Shown one piece after another: positions 8,966-16,603 of a stretch of 64,000 bases of DNA. The stretch is from contig JAJPHT010000030.1 of assembly GCA_021325135.1 (NCBI GenBank), forward strand, positions 1 through 64,000, read 5' to 3'. Position numbers and translations under genes: made by a program. The notes beneath the pieces were generated by a model. The model saw only the letters and a list, made by a program, of their open reading frames with translations, did no database searches and was not told where the DNA came from. This DNA is from Pseudomonadota bacterium (GTDB lineage Archaea > Thermoplasmatota > SW-10-69-26 > JACQPN01 > JAJPHT01). Within the stretch, counting starts at the first letter, position 1. Every line of letters starts with the position of its first letter.

Positions 8966-9335
8966 TGGGCGTCACCTCGGGCTTGAACTCGAAGGCCACG
9001 GCGAGCATGTAGCCCACAAGCGCTCGCTTGTGCTCGTGCTTCGGCTCCCAGTCCCCGAGGCTGACACGGACGCGCTTCTTCACGTCCTCCAAGTCGAAGC
9101 CTTCGCGAAGATGGACCTCGCCCTTGGGCGGGGTCGTGCCGGAGAAGACGCTCATGCCCCATTGCGTGAACACGTTGTCCATGCTCTGGAACTCCCTGGG
9201 AATCTCCCCGGGCGGCACGTAGTACCGCATCCCGCAGGGGAAAGCGAGATCCACGTCGCGAGGGCTCTCGCCTCCGAACATCTTCTCGATGTGCGCGGCC
9301 GGCACGCCGGGTACGACGGGAAGCCTACTGCTCAA
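8955..9335 (-). CDS. Hypothetical protein (126 aa)
   Basis: This soluble 126-residue protein starts at TTG 9335; an AGGAGG about 10 nt upstream favours that start over internal ones. It contains H-I-E-K-M-F-G-G-E, P-C-G-M-R-Y-Y-V-P-P-G-E and a charged C-terminal half ending RALVGYMLAVAFEFKPEVT. No family recognised. It is one of the longest products of the mini-gene chain. Confidence 0.6.
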   Translation of the reverse strand: MSSRLPVVPGVPAAHIEKMFGGESPRDVDLAFPCGMRYYVPPGEIPREFQSMDNVFTQWGMSVFSGTTPPKGEVHLREGFDLEDVKKRVRVSLGDWEPKHEHKRALVGYMLAVAFEFKPEVTPSAA

Positions 9336-9397
9336 CGGGGATCATCCTCCTGTGTGTGCGCCCGCGGGTCGGGGAGCGCTGGCAGCGGCACTTGCAA

Positions 9398-9532
9398 TCA
9401 GACGTAGATCGACACCCCCTTGGGTCGGTTCGTTGGAGTCCCGCAGATACAGCACGTCATGTGGTTGCCCATGTTCCACCCCGGACAATGTTCGGTCCTC
9501 CCGTTCGAACAGACGACAACCAATGCGCTCAT
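9398..9532 (-). CDS. Mini-protein with CCxC zinc-binding pattern (44 aa)
   Basis: A 44-residue ORF carries V-V-V-C-S-N-G, E-H-C-P-G-W-N-M-G-N-H and M-T-C-C-I-C-G-T-P-T, in total five cysteines and two histidines. Its ATG overlaps the upstream stop (ATGA at 9532/9529). Short zinc-ribbon-like proteins of this kind are common in phages. After its stop at 9398 there are 62 nt to the next start, which hold the AGGAGG site noted for the 8955 gene. Confidence 0.6.
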   Translation of the reverse strand: MSALVVVCSNGRTEHCPGWNMGNHMTCCICGTPTNRPKGVSIYV

Positions 9533-9681
9533 AGGGACACCTCGGGGAGGAGCGTGAGCGCGGGCGTCCTGGCCCCGCCCATGCCAGCCGGGACGCCGGC
9601 GAGAGCCTTGATGGCGCTCTCGGCGGCATCGACGCCGGTGGCAAGATCGGCGAGTTCCCGATCAGATGGGGACGTTTTCAT
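9529..9681 (-). CDS. Small hypothetical protein (50 aa)
   Basis: This 50-residue ORF (first residues MKTSPSDRELADLATGVDAA) has an amphipathic helical pattern followed by a Gly/Pro-rich stretch. It has ATGA overlaps with both neighbours, which is the main support. No family recognised. Confidence 0.5.
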   Translation of the reverse strand: MKTSPSDRELADLATGVDAAESAIKALAGVPAGMGGARTPALTLLPEVSL

Positions 9682-9872
9682 GGATGGATTCTCCGCGTGA
9701 GGTCTCCGAGGCATTCGGCGTAGAGGCCGTGGTCTTTGTGAAAGTGCGAGCGCGCCCGCGTGGCGGGCACGCCGAGGTGGACGTAGACGGTGTCCGTCCG
9801 CACGTCGCACGCATAGCCGGGGCGCGGGCTGATGTTGCTCGCATCGCCGGGTTCACGGGGAGCCAAATGCAC
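9678..9872 (-). CDS. Small hypothetical protein (64 aa)
   Basis: A 64-residue ORF with GTG start inside the end of the preceding mini-gene. It contains G-Y-A-C-D-V-R-T-D-T-V-Y-V-H and H-F-H-K-D-H-G-L-Y-A-E-C-L, so one Cys/His-rich region could bind metal. It ends at the ATGA overlap with the next gene. Unrecognised. Confidence 0.55.
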   Translation of the reverse strand: MHLAPREPGDASNISPRPGYACDVRTDTVYVHLGVPATRARSHFHKDHGLYAECLGDLTRRIHP

Positions 9873-9954
9873 ACCTCGTCTTGGTGCGCGTGCCGACGTT
9901 CAGGCAGTGGCCGGCGGGGCAATGGTCGTGGGTCGATGGGCGAAGGCGTGTCAC
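9853..9954 (-). CDS. Mini-protein, Cys/His-rich (33 aa)
   Basis: A 33-residue ORF starts at GTG overlapping the stop of the 9951 gene. It has H-D-H-C-P-A-G-H-C-L-N-V-G and a later T-R-C-A-F, i.e. three Cys and three His, so a metal-binding knuckle is likely. Its end overlaps the next GTG start by 20 nt. Called on coupling plus cysteine layout. Confidence 0.5.
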   Translation of the reverse strand: MTRLRPSTHDHCPAGHCLNVGTRTKTRCAFGSP

Positions 9955-10163
9955 GTGCCCGGGGCCTCCTGCGGCTTCGCGGGCTGGATGGGTGTCCAAA
10001 GGCCGATGGACTCCTCCAGCACGCCTTTCCCGACTCGGGACGTGTCGAGCGCGTTGGGGTCGTCCACGAAGTGGTGGTAGTCCATCCCCCAGGAGCTGAC
10101 GAGGCAGTAGAGCTCCTCACGAGTCGGCGCGAGTTCGTCTTCGATGCCCTTGCCTTTGGTCAT
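9951..10163 (-). CDS. Small acidic hypothetical protein (70 aa)
   Basis: This 70-residue protein contains E-E-L-Y-C-L-V-S-S-W-G-M-D-Y-H-H-F and D-P-N-A-L-D-T-S. ATG 10163 overlaps the stop of the upstream gene. The composition is normal for a soluble protein. No family recognised. Confidence 0.6.
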   Translation of the reverse strand: MTKGKGIEDELAPTREELYCLVSSWGMDYHHFVDDPNALDTSRVGKGVLEESIGLWTPIQPAKPQEAPGT

Positions 10164-10363
10164 GCGTCATTGCTCCACGAGGGGATCCGCACATGGATGT
10201 CGTAGACGTCGCGGAGGGCCCTTTCGAAGTTGCTTCCCCAGTCGATGGCGGGGAGCAGGCGCGTGAGGTCGCCCACTGCCTCCGCGCTCAGGGCCTGGGC
10301 CCGGTTCGTGGGGAATTGGCGCACGAACGCAATGGCGACGAGGCGGGCTTCCTCGGCGTTCAT
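10160..10363 (-). CDS. Small helical hypothetical protein (67 aa)
   Basis: A 67-residue protein, mostly helical (AEEARLVAIAFVRQF, then RALRDVYDIHVRIP). Both ends are stop-start overlaps with neighbours. No family recognised. Confidence 0.6.
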   Translation of the reverse strand: MNAEEARLVAIAFVRQFPTNRAQALSAEAVGDLTRLLPAIDWGSNFERALRDVYDIHVRIPSWSNDA

Positions 10364-10461
10364 GGGACGACCTCGCGCCCGGAATTCCGTTGGGCTCTTA
10401 TCCGTTTGTCCCCCCGCGATCCAAGCCAGGGCCGGCTCGCGGTGGCGCCGTGCACGTTCAT
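10360..10461 (-). CDS. Possible leader or mini-protein (33 aa)
   Basis: An Arg/Gly-rich 33-codon ORF fills the 94-nt gap between two genes and overlaps both by ATGA. The coupling supports translation, the composition does not. It may be a translational relay rather than a functional protein. Confidence 0.3.
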   Translation of the reverse strand: MNVHGATASRPWLGSRGDKRIRAQRNSGREVVP

Positions 10462-11336
10462 GCCGGCTCCCGGAGGCTCCTGAGGAGGGCAGCCACATGC
10501 TGGGCGAGCACCGTGTCCTCGGTGGGGGCGTTCTCTGTGTCCGTGTGGACGTGTGGGCGGCAGCCGGCCTTGCAGCGCCAGATGGTCTCGTCGCGGAACC
10601 GCGTGGAGACCGTCTCACGGGTCAGGGCGTGGGCCTCGGCGAGCAGCGTGAGCGCGCGAGCCTCCTCGCCGGCCTGAAAGGCGTCGAGGACGGGCTGGTC
10701 CTCGGCGATGGCCGCGGCGCGGCAGGTCTGGCACCAGGGGAGCTCCTCAGGAGAGGGAGCGTCGAGCGGGACGCCGCGGTCGAACCGGCTGTGGGCCACA
10801 TGGTGTGTCTCCTCGGAGAGGCCGCAGCGGGTCCGTGCGAAGCGGATGTAGGCGGAGGCTGCGGAGGCTGGCTGTTGGGTCGGGGGTTCGAAGCGATAGA
10901 CGTGGACGGGGCCCTCGGGGGTGAAGATGAGCACGGGCTTGGGCGTCGTCCGGGGCCGCGGCTCCGAGGGCGGGAGGCTCGTGGGGCGGGCGCGTGTGAG
11001 GAGAGCGAGGCGTTCGCGGGCCTCTTCGAACATCCAGTTGGGGCGAGCGCCTGGGCCGCCTTCCACGTCGCGGCGGGCGTGGTCGTAGGCGCGCACCCAG
11101 GCTTGTTCGACGCTGGCCAGCCAGCCCTGCGGAGGATGGGGCCAGGCTCGGAGGTTCATGATGCCCACCGTGACGCGGTCGCCCATGGCGTACTTCGTGG
11201 ACCACTCGCGGAGTTCTTCGGCGCGCAGAACACACCAGCTCCGGCCGCGGCCGGGATGGATCTCCTCGAGGGTGCCCACGACGCCGTGGCCCAAGACGCG
11301 CTTGCCAATGAGTTTCCTAGCTTCTCTGATCTGCAT
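10458..11336 (-). CDS. Hypothetical protein with N-terminal beta-barrel-like region (292 aa)
   Basis: ATG 11336 was chosen because the TGRACSAAG element (11351-11362) lies 14 nt upstream, as for most genes of the block. The first 70 residues (IGKRVLGHGVVGTLEEIHPG, then Y-A-M-G-D-R-V-T-V-G-I-M-N) look like a small beta-barrel. Helical and Pro-rich regions follow, with a Cys/His-containing stretch (W-C-Q-T-C-R-A-A-A, then C-K-A-G-C-R-P-H-V-H). It heads the chain of mini-genes running to 8037. Function unknown. Confidence 0.65.
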   Translation of the reverse strand: MQIREARKLIGKRVLGHGVVGTLEEIHPGRGRSWCVLRAEELREWSTKYAMGDRVTVGIMNLRAWPHPPQGWLASVEQAWVRAYDHARRDVEGGPGARPNWMFEEARERLALLTRARPTSLPPSEPRPRTTPKPVLIFTPEGPVHVYRFEPPTQQPASAASAYIRFARTRCGLSEETHHVAHSRFDRGVPLDAPSPEELPWCQTCRAAAIAEDQPVLDAFQAGEEARALTLLAEAHALTRETVSTRFRDETIWRCKAGCRPHVHTDTENAPTEDTVLAQHVAALLRSLREPA

Positions 11337-11443
11337 GACGAGATTCCCAGGGTCTTGGTTCAGACGACCCTCACAAGGGGCCGTCGCAGGGGGAGTCAAT
11401 GGGCGCGGCCGCTCCTCGGGCAAGGGGCGTGCATGGTGGGTCG

Positions 11444-11836
11444 TCAGGACTTCGGATCGGGCTGCGCGAGGAGCACGAGGTTTCCGTAGGGATCGCGCAC
11501 GACGAATTCCTTGAACCCGTAGTCCTTGAGGGCGAGGTGCCCCACGACGATGCCCTTCGCGCGGCACGACTCGTACAACGCTTCGATCCCCTCCTTCACG
11601 CCGATCCAGCAAACGCCGCAGTGCCGCCGCCGGAAGGCGCGCTGGAACCACGTCTCTTCGGCCCCGTTGAAGTGAAGGCTCACGCCCTCGCGCGTCACGA
11701 TCATGAAGCCGCCATCCTCGTAGGTCGGCTCGAAGCCGAGGATGGCGTAGAACGCCTTCGTGGCCTGGAAATCCTGCGCGAGCATGCGAGGGGAAACGCT
11801 CTCCAGTTTCCACGAGGCCGGACGCTGAGCCATCAT
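11444..11836 (-). CDS. VOC-family (glyoxalase/bleomycin-resistance fold) protein
   Basis: The 130-residue protein shows the paired βαβββ pattern of the vicinal-oxygen-chelate fold: F-Q-A-T-K-A-F-Y-A-I-L-G-F near the N-terminus, G-V-S-L-H-F in the middle, and V-V-R-D-P-Y-G-N-L-V-L-L at the C-terminus. Members bind a metal and act as lyases, dioxygenases or antibiotic-binding proteins; the substrate cannot be read from the sequence. ATG 11836 is preferred over 11908 because AATACT (11866-11871) sits about 30 nt upstream, a TATA-like position, and no TGRACSAAG copy is present. It looks more like an ordinary cellular gene than its neighbours. Confidence 0.8.
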   Translation of the reverse strand: MMAQRPASWKLESVSPRMLAQDFQATKAFYAILGFEPTYEDGGFMIVTREGVSLHFNGAEETWFQRAFRRRHCGVCWIGVKEGIEALYESCRAKGIVVGHLALKDYGFKEFVVRDPYGNLVLLAQPDPKS

Positions 11837-11953
11837 GATGCCATCGAGCCAATCGGGCGGGTTTGAGTATTCCGGTGGACCGAAGGATCGGACACGTGCC
11901 CATGGCAAGACCGACCCGCGTGTTGCTCGGGGACGTTGTGAACCGCGCTCGGG

Positions 11954-12055
11954 CTACGCCTCGGGGCAAGAGCCCCCGTGTGGCTCGCCTGGGTACGCGC
12001 GGCAGAACGCGCACCGGCCTTTCCCCGTGAAGGTGGCCCGCGGGTGCTCAGGCAT
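11954..12055 (-). CDS. Mini-protein with CxxC motif (33 aa)
   Basis: A 33-residue ORF overlaps the end of the 12048 gene. It contains G-R-C-A-F-C-R-A-Y-P-G-E-P-H-G-G-S-C-P, a CxxC ... H ... C pattern that fits one zinc knuckle. Called because of the cysteines and the overlap. Confidence 0.5.
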   Translation of the reverse strand: MPEHPRATFTGKGRCAFCRAYPGEPHGGSCPEA

Positions 12056-12308
12056 CGCGGATCATCTCCTGGATGGTTTCCGGCTTTGGCCGCGCTGCGT
12101 GTCCGCGTTCTTCGGGGAGCCCGTAGGGTTCGTGGCCCCAACTGTTGTGGCCGTAGTAGAGGGGGTCGAAGGCGATGGGTTCGGGACAGCCCGCGCAGTG
12201 GGCCACGAAGAAGGTCTCGATGGTGTGACTCGCCAGCGTCGCTTGCGAGCCCTGATCGTGGCCTCCTTGGGGGGTGGGCGGCGCGGGGTTAACTTGGTCT
12301 TGGGTCAT
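12048..12308 (-). CDS. Hypothetical protein (86 aa) with one CxxC
   Basis: This 86-residue protein starts at ATG 12308, overlapping the stop of the glycosidase-like gene. It has a polar N-terminus, then V-A-H-C-A-G-C-P-E-P-I-A-F-D and Y-Y-G-H-N-S-W-G-H-E-P-Y-G, so a His/Cys metal site is possible. No family recognised. Confidence 0.55.
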   Translation of the reverse strand: MTQDQVNPAPPTPQGGHDQGSQATLASHTIETFFVAHCAGCPEPIAFDPLYYGHNSWGHEPYGLPEERGHAARPKPETIQEMIRDA

Positions 12309-13615
12309 TGCGCGGGGGGCTCCTGCAGCGGAGCGGGGAGTGATCCGGGCTCGGGGAGATAGGCTTGCTGGTGGCTCGCCGGGGCCGTGACAGCGTCTTG
12401 AGGGCTCGGGATGGGAAGATCGGATGGGGAGGTTGCCTCAAGGTAGAGGCCTGCGCTCATGGTGAAGCCGTGCTCGGTGGCGATCCAAGGCGTCGCGAAG
12501 GGCCGCCCTTCGTCGTCCAAGGTCTCAATGAAGTTTCCCAGGGCGGAGGTGAGCCTGCGGATGGGCGTGAGTTGGTGCTGCCAGGGGAGGTCGTTGCGTT
12601 GCAGGCCGATGACGTGCATGAGGCCCCAGTGGAGCCAGCGCGTCGAGTGGTACGCTGGCGCCAGGCGCGTCGCGAGAGGAAATTCATCGCGTGTGTAGGC
12701 TCCCTCTCGCGTCCGCATCCCGATCGGCGTTGCGAGGAGGCTCGTCTCAAGCGAGGTGGCGATCCGTCTCCTGACGTGTCTGGGCAGCAGGCCGTGGTAG
12801 AGGGCGGGCACGTTGGCGTCCGCGCTGAGGTAGTCCCCGCTGCGCGCGTGGTCGCGCAGGTGTGCGCCCGTCCAGCGCGAGGCCAGGAGCGCCTTCTCGT
12901 CGGGCCCTTCGCCCGCGAGGTCGAGCCGGCGCGCGGCTTGGGCGGCGCGGAGGCCCATGAGGTTGTTGTACGTGCTGCTGGGGCGGGGCACGGTGTCCAT
13001 CCAGTCGCCCGTGACTTCCTCGCGGATCAGGCCGGTGGTGGGGTCGAGGTGCGCGGCGCGCCAGTCGTCCCACGCCTTCTGGAGGTCGCGATGGTGGTCC
13101 GCCACGAAGGCCGGGTCGTCGAGGCGGTCCACCATGTGGAGGAGCCAGGGAAGGCCATCGGCGCGCGGCCAGGGGAGGTCGTGCCAGCCCTTTGGGGTGA
13201 AGCAGGTGGGCACGCGGCCCACGCGCGCGCTGGTGCGGACGACGCGCGAGAGGAGCCCGGCGAGGTACTCGACGGAAAGGGCTTCTCGGGCGCCATTGAA
13301 GGCCTTGCCGGTGTCGGCGACCCACATCGCGTGGAAATGGCCCTCCCCGGCGCGCAGGATTGCGCCTGCGTTGCGTCGGAGCACGAGGCGCGCCACGTCG
13401 TTGGGTGTGCCGCCGTCGAGTCGAGGAATCCCATCGCGTCGGATGGCTTGCGCGTCGAGGAGCGTACGGAAGCTCGTCGTAAAGGCGTGCCTTGTGAGGG
13501 TATAGGGTCCGACCTTCATGGAGCGCGTCTCCAAACAGAATTTGGTTGGCGCGTGTGCACCAACATAAGGATGAGGGCTGAACCCCCCGGTTCGAGGGTA
13601 GATGCTGAAGCGCAT
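12305..13615 (-). CDS. Six-hairpin-glycosidase-like protein
   Basis: The 436-residue protein has features of (alpha/alpha)6 glycosidases: H-F-H-A-M-W-V-A-D-T-G-K-A-F, D-G-L-P-W-L-L-H-M-V-D, T-G-D-W-M-D-T-V-P-R-P-S-S-T-Y-N-N and H-S-T-R-W-L-H-W-G-L, arranged as helical hairpins. GH15/GH63/GH100-like enzymes hydrolyse alpha-glucosidic bonds or sucrose; which family applies is not certain. There is no signal peptide. ATG 13615 is chosen over 13519 because a TGRACSAAG copy (13629-13640) lies 13 nt upstream. Its stop overlaps the start of the 12048 gene. An enzyme of this type is unexpected in a block of DNA-handling genes. Confidence 0.5.
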   Translation of the reverse strand: MRFSIYPRTGGFSPHPYVGAHAPTKFCLETRSMKVGPYTLTRHAFTTSFRTLLDAQAIRRDGIPRLDGGTPNDVARLVLRRNAGAILRAGEGHFHAMWVADTGKAFNGAREALSVEYLAGLLSRVVRTSARVGRVPTCFTPKGWHDLPWPRADGLPWLLHMVDRLDDPAFVADHHRDLQKAWDDWRAAHLDPTTGLIREEVTGDWMDTVPRPSSTYNNLMGLRAAQAARRLDLAGEGPDEKALLASRWTGAHLRDHARSGDYLSADANVPALYHGLLPRHVRRRIATSLETSLLATPIGMRTREGAYTRDEFPLATRLAPAYHSTRWLHWGLMHVIGLQRNDLPWQHQLTPIRRLTSALGNFIETLDDEGRPFATPWIATEHGFTMSAGLYLEATSPSDLPIPSPQDAVTAPASHQQAYLPEPGSLPAPLQEPPAQ

Positions 13616-13667
13616 GGAGATGTTCCTGGAACTTCGTTCACCGAGGAGTGCCGTGAGCCCCTGGCCA

Positions 13668-13721
13668 TCAGGGCTTCAGGTGCGCCTTCTTGCTGATCGC
13701 CTCAATCCGGGCGTCGAGCAC
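13668..13721 (-). CDS. 17-codon mini-ORF behind an upstream element, or amber read-through tail
   Basis: A TGRACSAAG copy (13739-13750) is followed after 17 nt by GTG and the short frame MLDARIEAISKKAHLKP. The same frame is continuous upstream with the 13782 gene across its single TAG, so this segment could be a C-terminal extension made by amber suppression. The sequence between the TAG and the GTG is also protein-like (AKRSKRDCPALDQAHAQAK). Either reading is possible. Confidence 0.3.
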   Translation of the reverse strand: MLDARIEAISKKAHLKP

Positions 13722-13781
13722 CTCTTTGGCTTGGGCGTGGGCTTGGTCCAATGCTGGGCAATCGCGCTTGCTGCGCTTGGC

Positions 13782-14582
13782 CTACGCTACGGGGTCGTCC
13801 GGGCGAAGCTTCGAGTGAATGATGACTTCACGGGCATTCTGGTCAGCCAGGAGCCCTGCCGCTTGGATGATGTCCTCGACGATGCGTGCAGCCTCTCCCA
13901 AGGTCTTCACTCTCGCATGCTGGGCTGCGCATCCGCCGGGGCCCGCACCGCTTTCCCAGACGGTGTAGCCCTCCCGGGGATCGCGTCGGGACCGGGTATG
14001 ACACTCGTAGTCGATGAAGAAGCCCTCTGCGCCGCCGAACCAGAAGCGGATTGCGTTGCCGAAGGCTTCCGCGTGGCGGATGCTGTGGGGGAGGCGGAAG
14101 GCGTGCTGGTGGCCGTAGAGGCATTCGATGCGGACCCGCTTGAGGGGGAGCCTCTTGGGATGGCCCTTCGTGGGGTGGAGGGGGCGGTTCGCGCGCGGCG
14201 TGTTGACCCAACCGAGGAGGATCTCGCGGTCGTGGGCGCGCTCGTGCCCGTTGCAATTGCCCAGGAGGAGGCGGGTCCAGTCGGCGAGGCTGAAGTCGCA
14301 GCGCGCGCCGTTGAGGTAGTGCGGATAATGGGGCTGCTCGGCGGGTCCCAGGATGGCGGGGGGCAGGGCGGGGACGTTGAAGTCCACGGGTCCGGGCGGA
14401 ACGGGGTTCTCCCACGCCGGGTCATCGCGCATGCTCTCGGAGTAGGCTGCGAGGTAGGCCTCGCGGTTGGCCTCCGCGAGACGACCGAGAACCTCCGTGG
14501 CCTCTTGAGAAGGGACACCGATCTTGACGAGGTGGTCGCGCAGGCCCACGATCTCGCCGTCGGAAAAGTCCCACGTGCTCAT
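13782..14582 (-). CDS. Hypothetical protein (266 aa)
   Basis: This soluble protein has a helical N-terminus (GEIVGLRDHLVKIGVPSQEA), a Pro-rich linker, then a mixed region with W-T-R-L-L-L-G-N-C-N-G-H-E and R-I-E-C-L-Y-G-H-Q-H-A-F, and ends with a long helix. No family recognised. ATG 14582 overlaps the stop of the 14579 gene, so it is the second gene of a pair driven from the element at 14988. It ends with TAG, after which the frame stays open for 37 codons. Confidence 0.6.
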   Translation of the reverse strand: MSTWDFSDGEIVGLRDHLVKIGVPSQEATEVLGRLAEANREAYLAAYSESMRDDPAWENPVPPGPVDFNVPALPPAILGPAEQPHYPHYLNGARCDFSLADWTRLLLGNCNGHERAHDREILLGWVNTPRANRPLHPTKGHPKRLPLKRVRIECLYGHQHAFRLPHSIRHAEAFGNAIRFWFGGAEGFFIDYECHTRSRRDPREGYTVWESGAGPGGCAAQHARVKTLGEAARIVEDIIQAAGLLADQNAREVIIHSKLRPDDPVA

Positions 14583-14974
14583 GCAGGGCCTCCCAGGCGC
14601 TTGAGCCCGGGGACTTGTTCGTCGGAGACGACGCGCAAATGGGTAATCGGGCGGTCTGGGGGTCCGCTCTGGCGGGTGAGCAGCATCGCGACGACGCTGA
14701 CGCGCTCGACCTCGTAGGTGTGCCCGTCCACGTCGAGCACGCGTTCGCCCACGCTGAAGCTCAGGATGCTCGTGCTGGGGAATTGGACGCCGCGCGAGCG
14801 TGCCGTCTCAATGAGCCGCTGGGTCGCTTCGAGCCGTTCGCGGTGCGCTTGCAGATCGGTGGCGCGTCGGCCGCGCTCGTGCTCTTGGAACGTCTTCTCG
14901 AATTGCAGGAGGATGCTGCGTTCTTGGGCAATCCGGTGGAGGAGGTTCTCGTCGGTAGGAATGGCAGGATCCAT
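14579..14974 (-). CDS. Hypothetical protein with N-terminal coiled coil (131 aa)
   Basis: Residues about 10-55 form a charged helix (QERSILLQFEKTFQEHERGR) likely to be coiled coil. The C-terminal half is beta-rich (SFSVGERVLDVDGHTYEVER), suggesting a small barrel. ATG 14974 is 13 nt from the TGRACSAAG element at 14988-14999. Unrecognised. Confidence 0.6.
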   Translation of the reverse strand: MDPAIPTDENLLHRIAQERSILLQFEKTFQEHERGRRATDLQAHRERLEATQRLIETARSRGVQFPSTSILSFSVGERVLDVDGHTYEVERVSVVAMLLTRQSGPPDRPITHLRVVSDEQVPGLKRLGGPA

Positions 14975-15013
14975 GTTGGTGGCTGATGGGCTTCGTCCAC
15001 GCTGGCGGGGTAG

Positions 15014-16009
15014 TTACTGTATGGTGAGGCCGCGGATGCTGAGGCCCTTGACGCGGGGGTGGCGGGGGTCCTCGGCGACGGCGCGTTCCCAGGCCACGTC
15101 GGCCTTCACGATGCCTGGCTCGATCCAGCACCGGAGGGGCTTGCGGATCTCCGGCGTCTCCACAAGAGGGCAGGTCTCGCGCTGGGCGGTGGAGAGCTCG
15201 GCAAGGATGGCCGCGATCTGGGTGTGCGTGATGCCGCTGCCGGCGCGGCCGTGGTATTGCCAGCCGCGCTCCGTCTTCTTCGCGAGGATGAGACTCCCGA
15301 GGTCCTCGCGTGCGCCCGTGCCTTGCGTGAGGCCCACCACGTCGAGGTTGTCACGGTGGTTGCCGGCCTTGGCCTTCAGCCACTGCTTGCTCTTCTGGCC
15401 TGGCTTGCAGGGTTCGTAGGGCGCATGGCGATTCTTCACCATGATGCCCTCGCCCCCGATGCGCACCATCCGCTCGTAGAGGTCCACCACGCGCGGGGTG
15501 ACCTCGCTGAACTGCACGCGCGGCGCGGGGCGCAGGATCTTGCGGAGCAGCGCGTGGCGCGCCTCGTAGGAGTGGCTCATCGTGGAGACGCCGTTGACTT
15601 CGAGGATGTCGAAGACGACGTAAGTCATGGGGTTGCGGATCGCGTCGAGGGTGATCCCGTCGCGGTCCGTCTGAGGACGCTGCTGCACGGCGTGGAACTC
15701 CATCATCGAGCCAGTCGGGTCGAGCAGGCCGATCTCGCCGTCGAGCACGATGGATTTGTGATCCTTCAGGATAGCGGGCAGCGCCTCGATGATCTCGGGG
15801 AAGCGGTGGCGCTGGTCCGCGCCGGGCTGGTGAGGCTTGCTGGGGCGGCCGCGCAGTTCCACCACGCGGCCGGCTTCGATGCGGGTGAGGCCTCGCAGGC
15901 CGTCCCACTTGATTTCGGCCAGGTGGGCGCCGGTGCGTTCGAGGCTCTCCAGGATCGCGTGGACGTGGTCAGCACCGATCGAAGAGGCGAGCATGCAATC
16001 AGGAATCAT
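15014..16009 (-). CDS. ATP-dependent DNA ligase
   Basis: The 331-residue protein has nucleotidyltransferase motifs in order: motif I A-E-I-K-W-D-G-L-R-G with the adenylated lysine at residue 34; V-L-D-G-E-I-G; F-D-I-L-E-V-N-G; G-E-G-I-M-V-K-N-R (motif IV); K-S-K-Q-W-L-K-A-K (motif V). An OB-fold-like tail follows (DVVGLTQGTGAREDLGSLIL). It matches the minimal ligases of phages and bacterial NHEJ and lacks the N-terminal DNA-binding domain of replicative archaeal Lig1. The reaction seals nicks through an enzyme-AMP intermediate. Start ATG 16009 is 21 nt from the element at 16031-16042. A Ku-like gene lies at 31655, so end joining is a likely role, possibly with the FEN1-like nuclease at 51337. 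Confidence 0.9.
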   Translation of the reverse strand: MIPDCMLASSIGADHVHAILESLERTGAHLAEIKWDGLRGLTRIEAGRVVELRGRPSKPHQPGADQRHRFPEIIEALPAILKDHKSIVLDGEIGLLDPTGSMMEFHAVQQRPQTDRDGITLDAIRNPMTYVVFDILEVNGVSTMSHSYEARHALLRKILRPAPRVQFSEVTPRVVDLYERMVRIGGEGIMVKNRHAPYEPCKPGQKSKQWLKAKAGNHRDNLDVVGLTQGTGAREDLGSLILAKKTERGWQYHGRAGSGITHTQIAAILAELSTAQRETCPLVETPEIRKPLRCWIEPGIVKADVAWERAVAEDPRHPRVKGLSIRGLTIQ

Positions 16010-16135
16010 GACTTTCTCCAGACTGAGTTGGGTCTTGGTCCATGTGCGGGGGGCCTTAGGAGATGACTGCGCGATCATCGGCGATCTTCTCGTGTTCGGC
16101 AAGCTTGTGCAATCGGTTGTCCTTCTCCTCCCCGC

Positions 16136-16603
16136 TTATCTCTTGATCCTGCCCATCACGAGGGCGAAGCCGCCCTCGTAGGGGTAGAGCCGGTTCCCGC
16201 TGGGAAGTTCGCGGGCTGGTTCCGCGAGGCCGAGCAAGGCCGCGGCGGGGAATTCGGCGTCACGAACATGGGGTAGGTGCGTGTCTATGGCGAGAAGGGC
16301 GTCGGGCTCGCTCGCGATGGCGACCGTCATCCCGTAGTTGCCTCGGACGTTCGGGTCGAGCGCCAGGCCTGGGACGCGGAGGGGTTTGGGTTGGAACGTG
16401 CGGGTGCGCGCCTCCTCGACGCCGGGCAGCAGGCTGGCGCGGTCGATTGCTTCTTGGAGGACCATGAAGCCGGCTCCGTTAGGGAGGACGAAGATGGGCA
16501 TGCTCGATGGGCCCTCGGCGTGGATGAAACGGAGCGCGGGGTCCTTCTCCTCGTAGGAGCCGCGAGGAGGCGGTCGAGGTCCATGCGCGCTGTGCGTGCT
16601 CAT
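16136..16603 (-). CDS. Hypothetical protein (155 aa)
   Basis: A soluble protein with V-L-P-N-G-A-G-F-M-V-L-Q-E-A-I-D-R-A and N-V-R-G-N-Y-G-M-T-V-A-I-A-S. ATG 16603 overlaps the stop of the 16600 gene (ATGA), so the two form a pair expressed from the element at 16921. No family recognised. Confidence 0.6.
   Translation of the reverse strand: MSTHSAHGPRPPPRGSYEEKDPALRFIHAEGPSSMPIFVLPNGAGFMVLQEAIDRASLLPGVEEARTRTFQPKPLRVPGLALDPNVRGNYGMTVAIASEPDALLAIDTHLPHVRDAEFPAAALLGLAEPARELPSGNRLYPYEGGFALVMGRIKR

Noticed and set aside
10230..11489. Long plus-strand ORF opposite the 10458 gene
   Set aside because: It mirrors a well-formed minus-strand gene, has shadow-type composition (Gly/Ala/Val/Arg) and no coupling or promoter. 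Long antisense frames are expected at this GC content.
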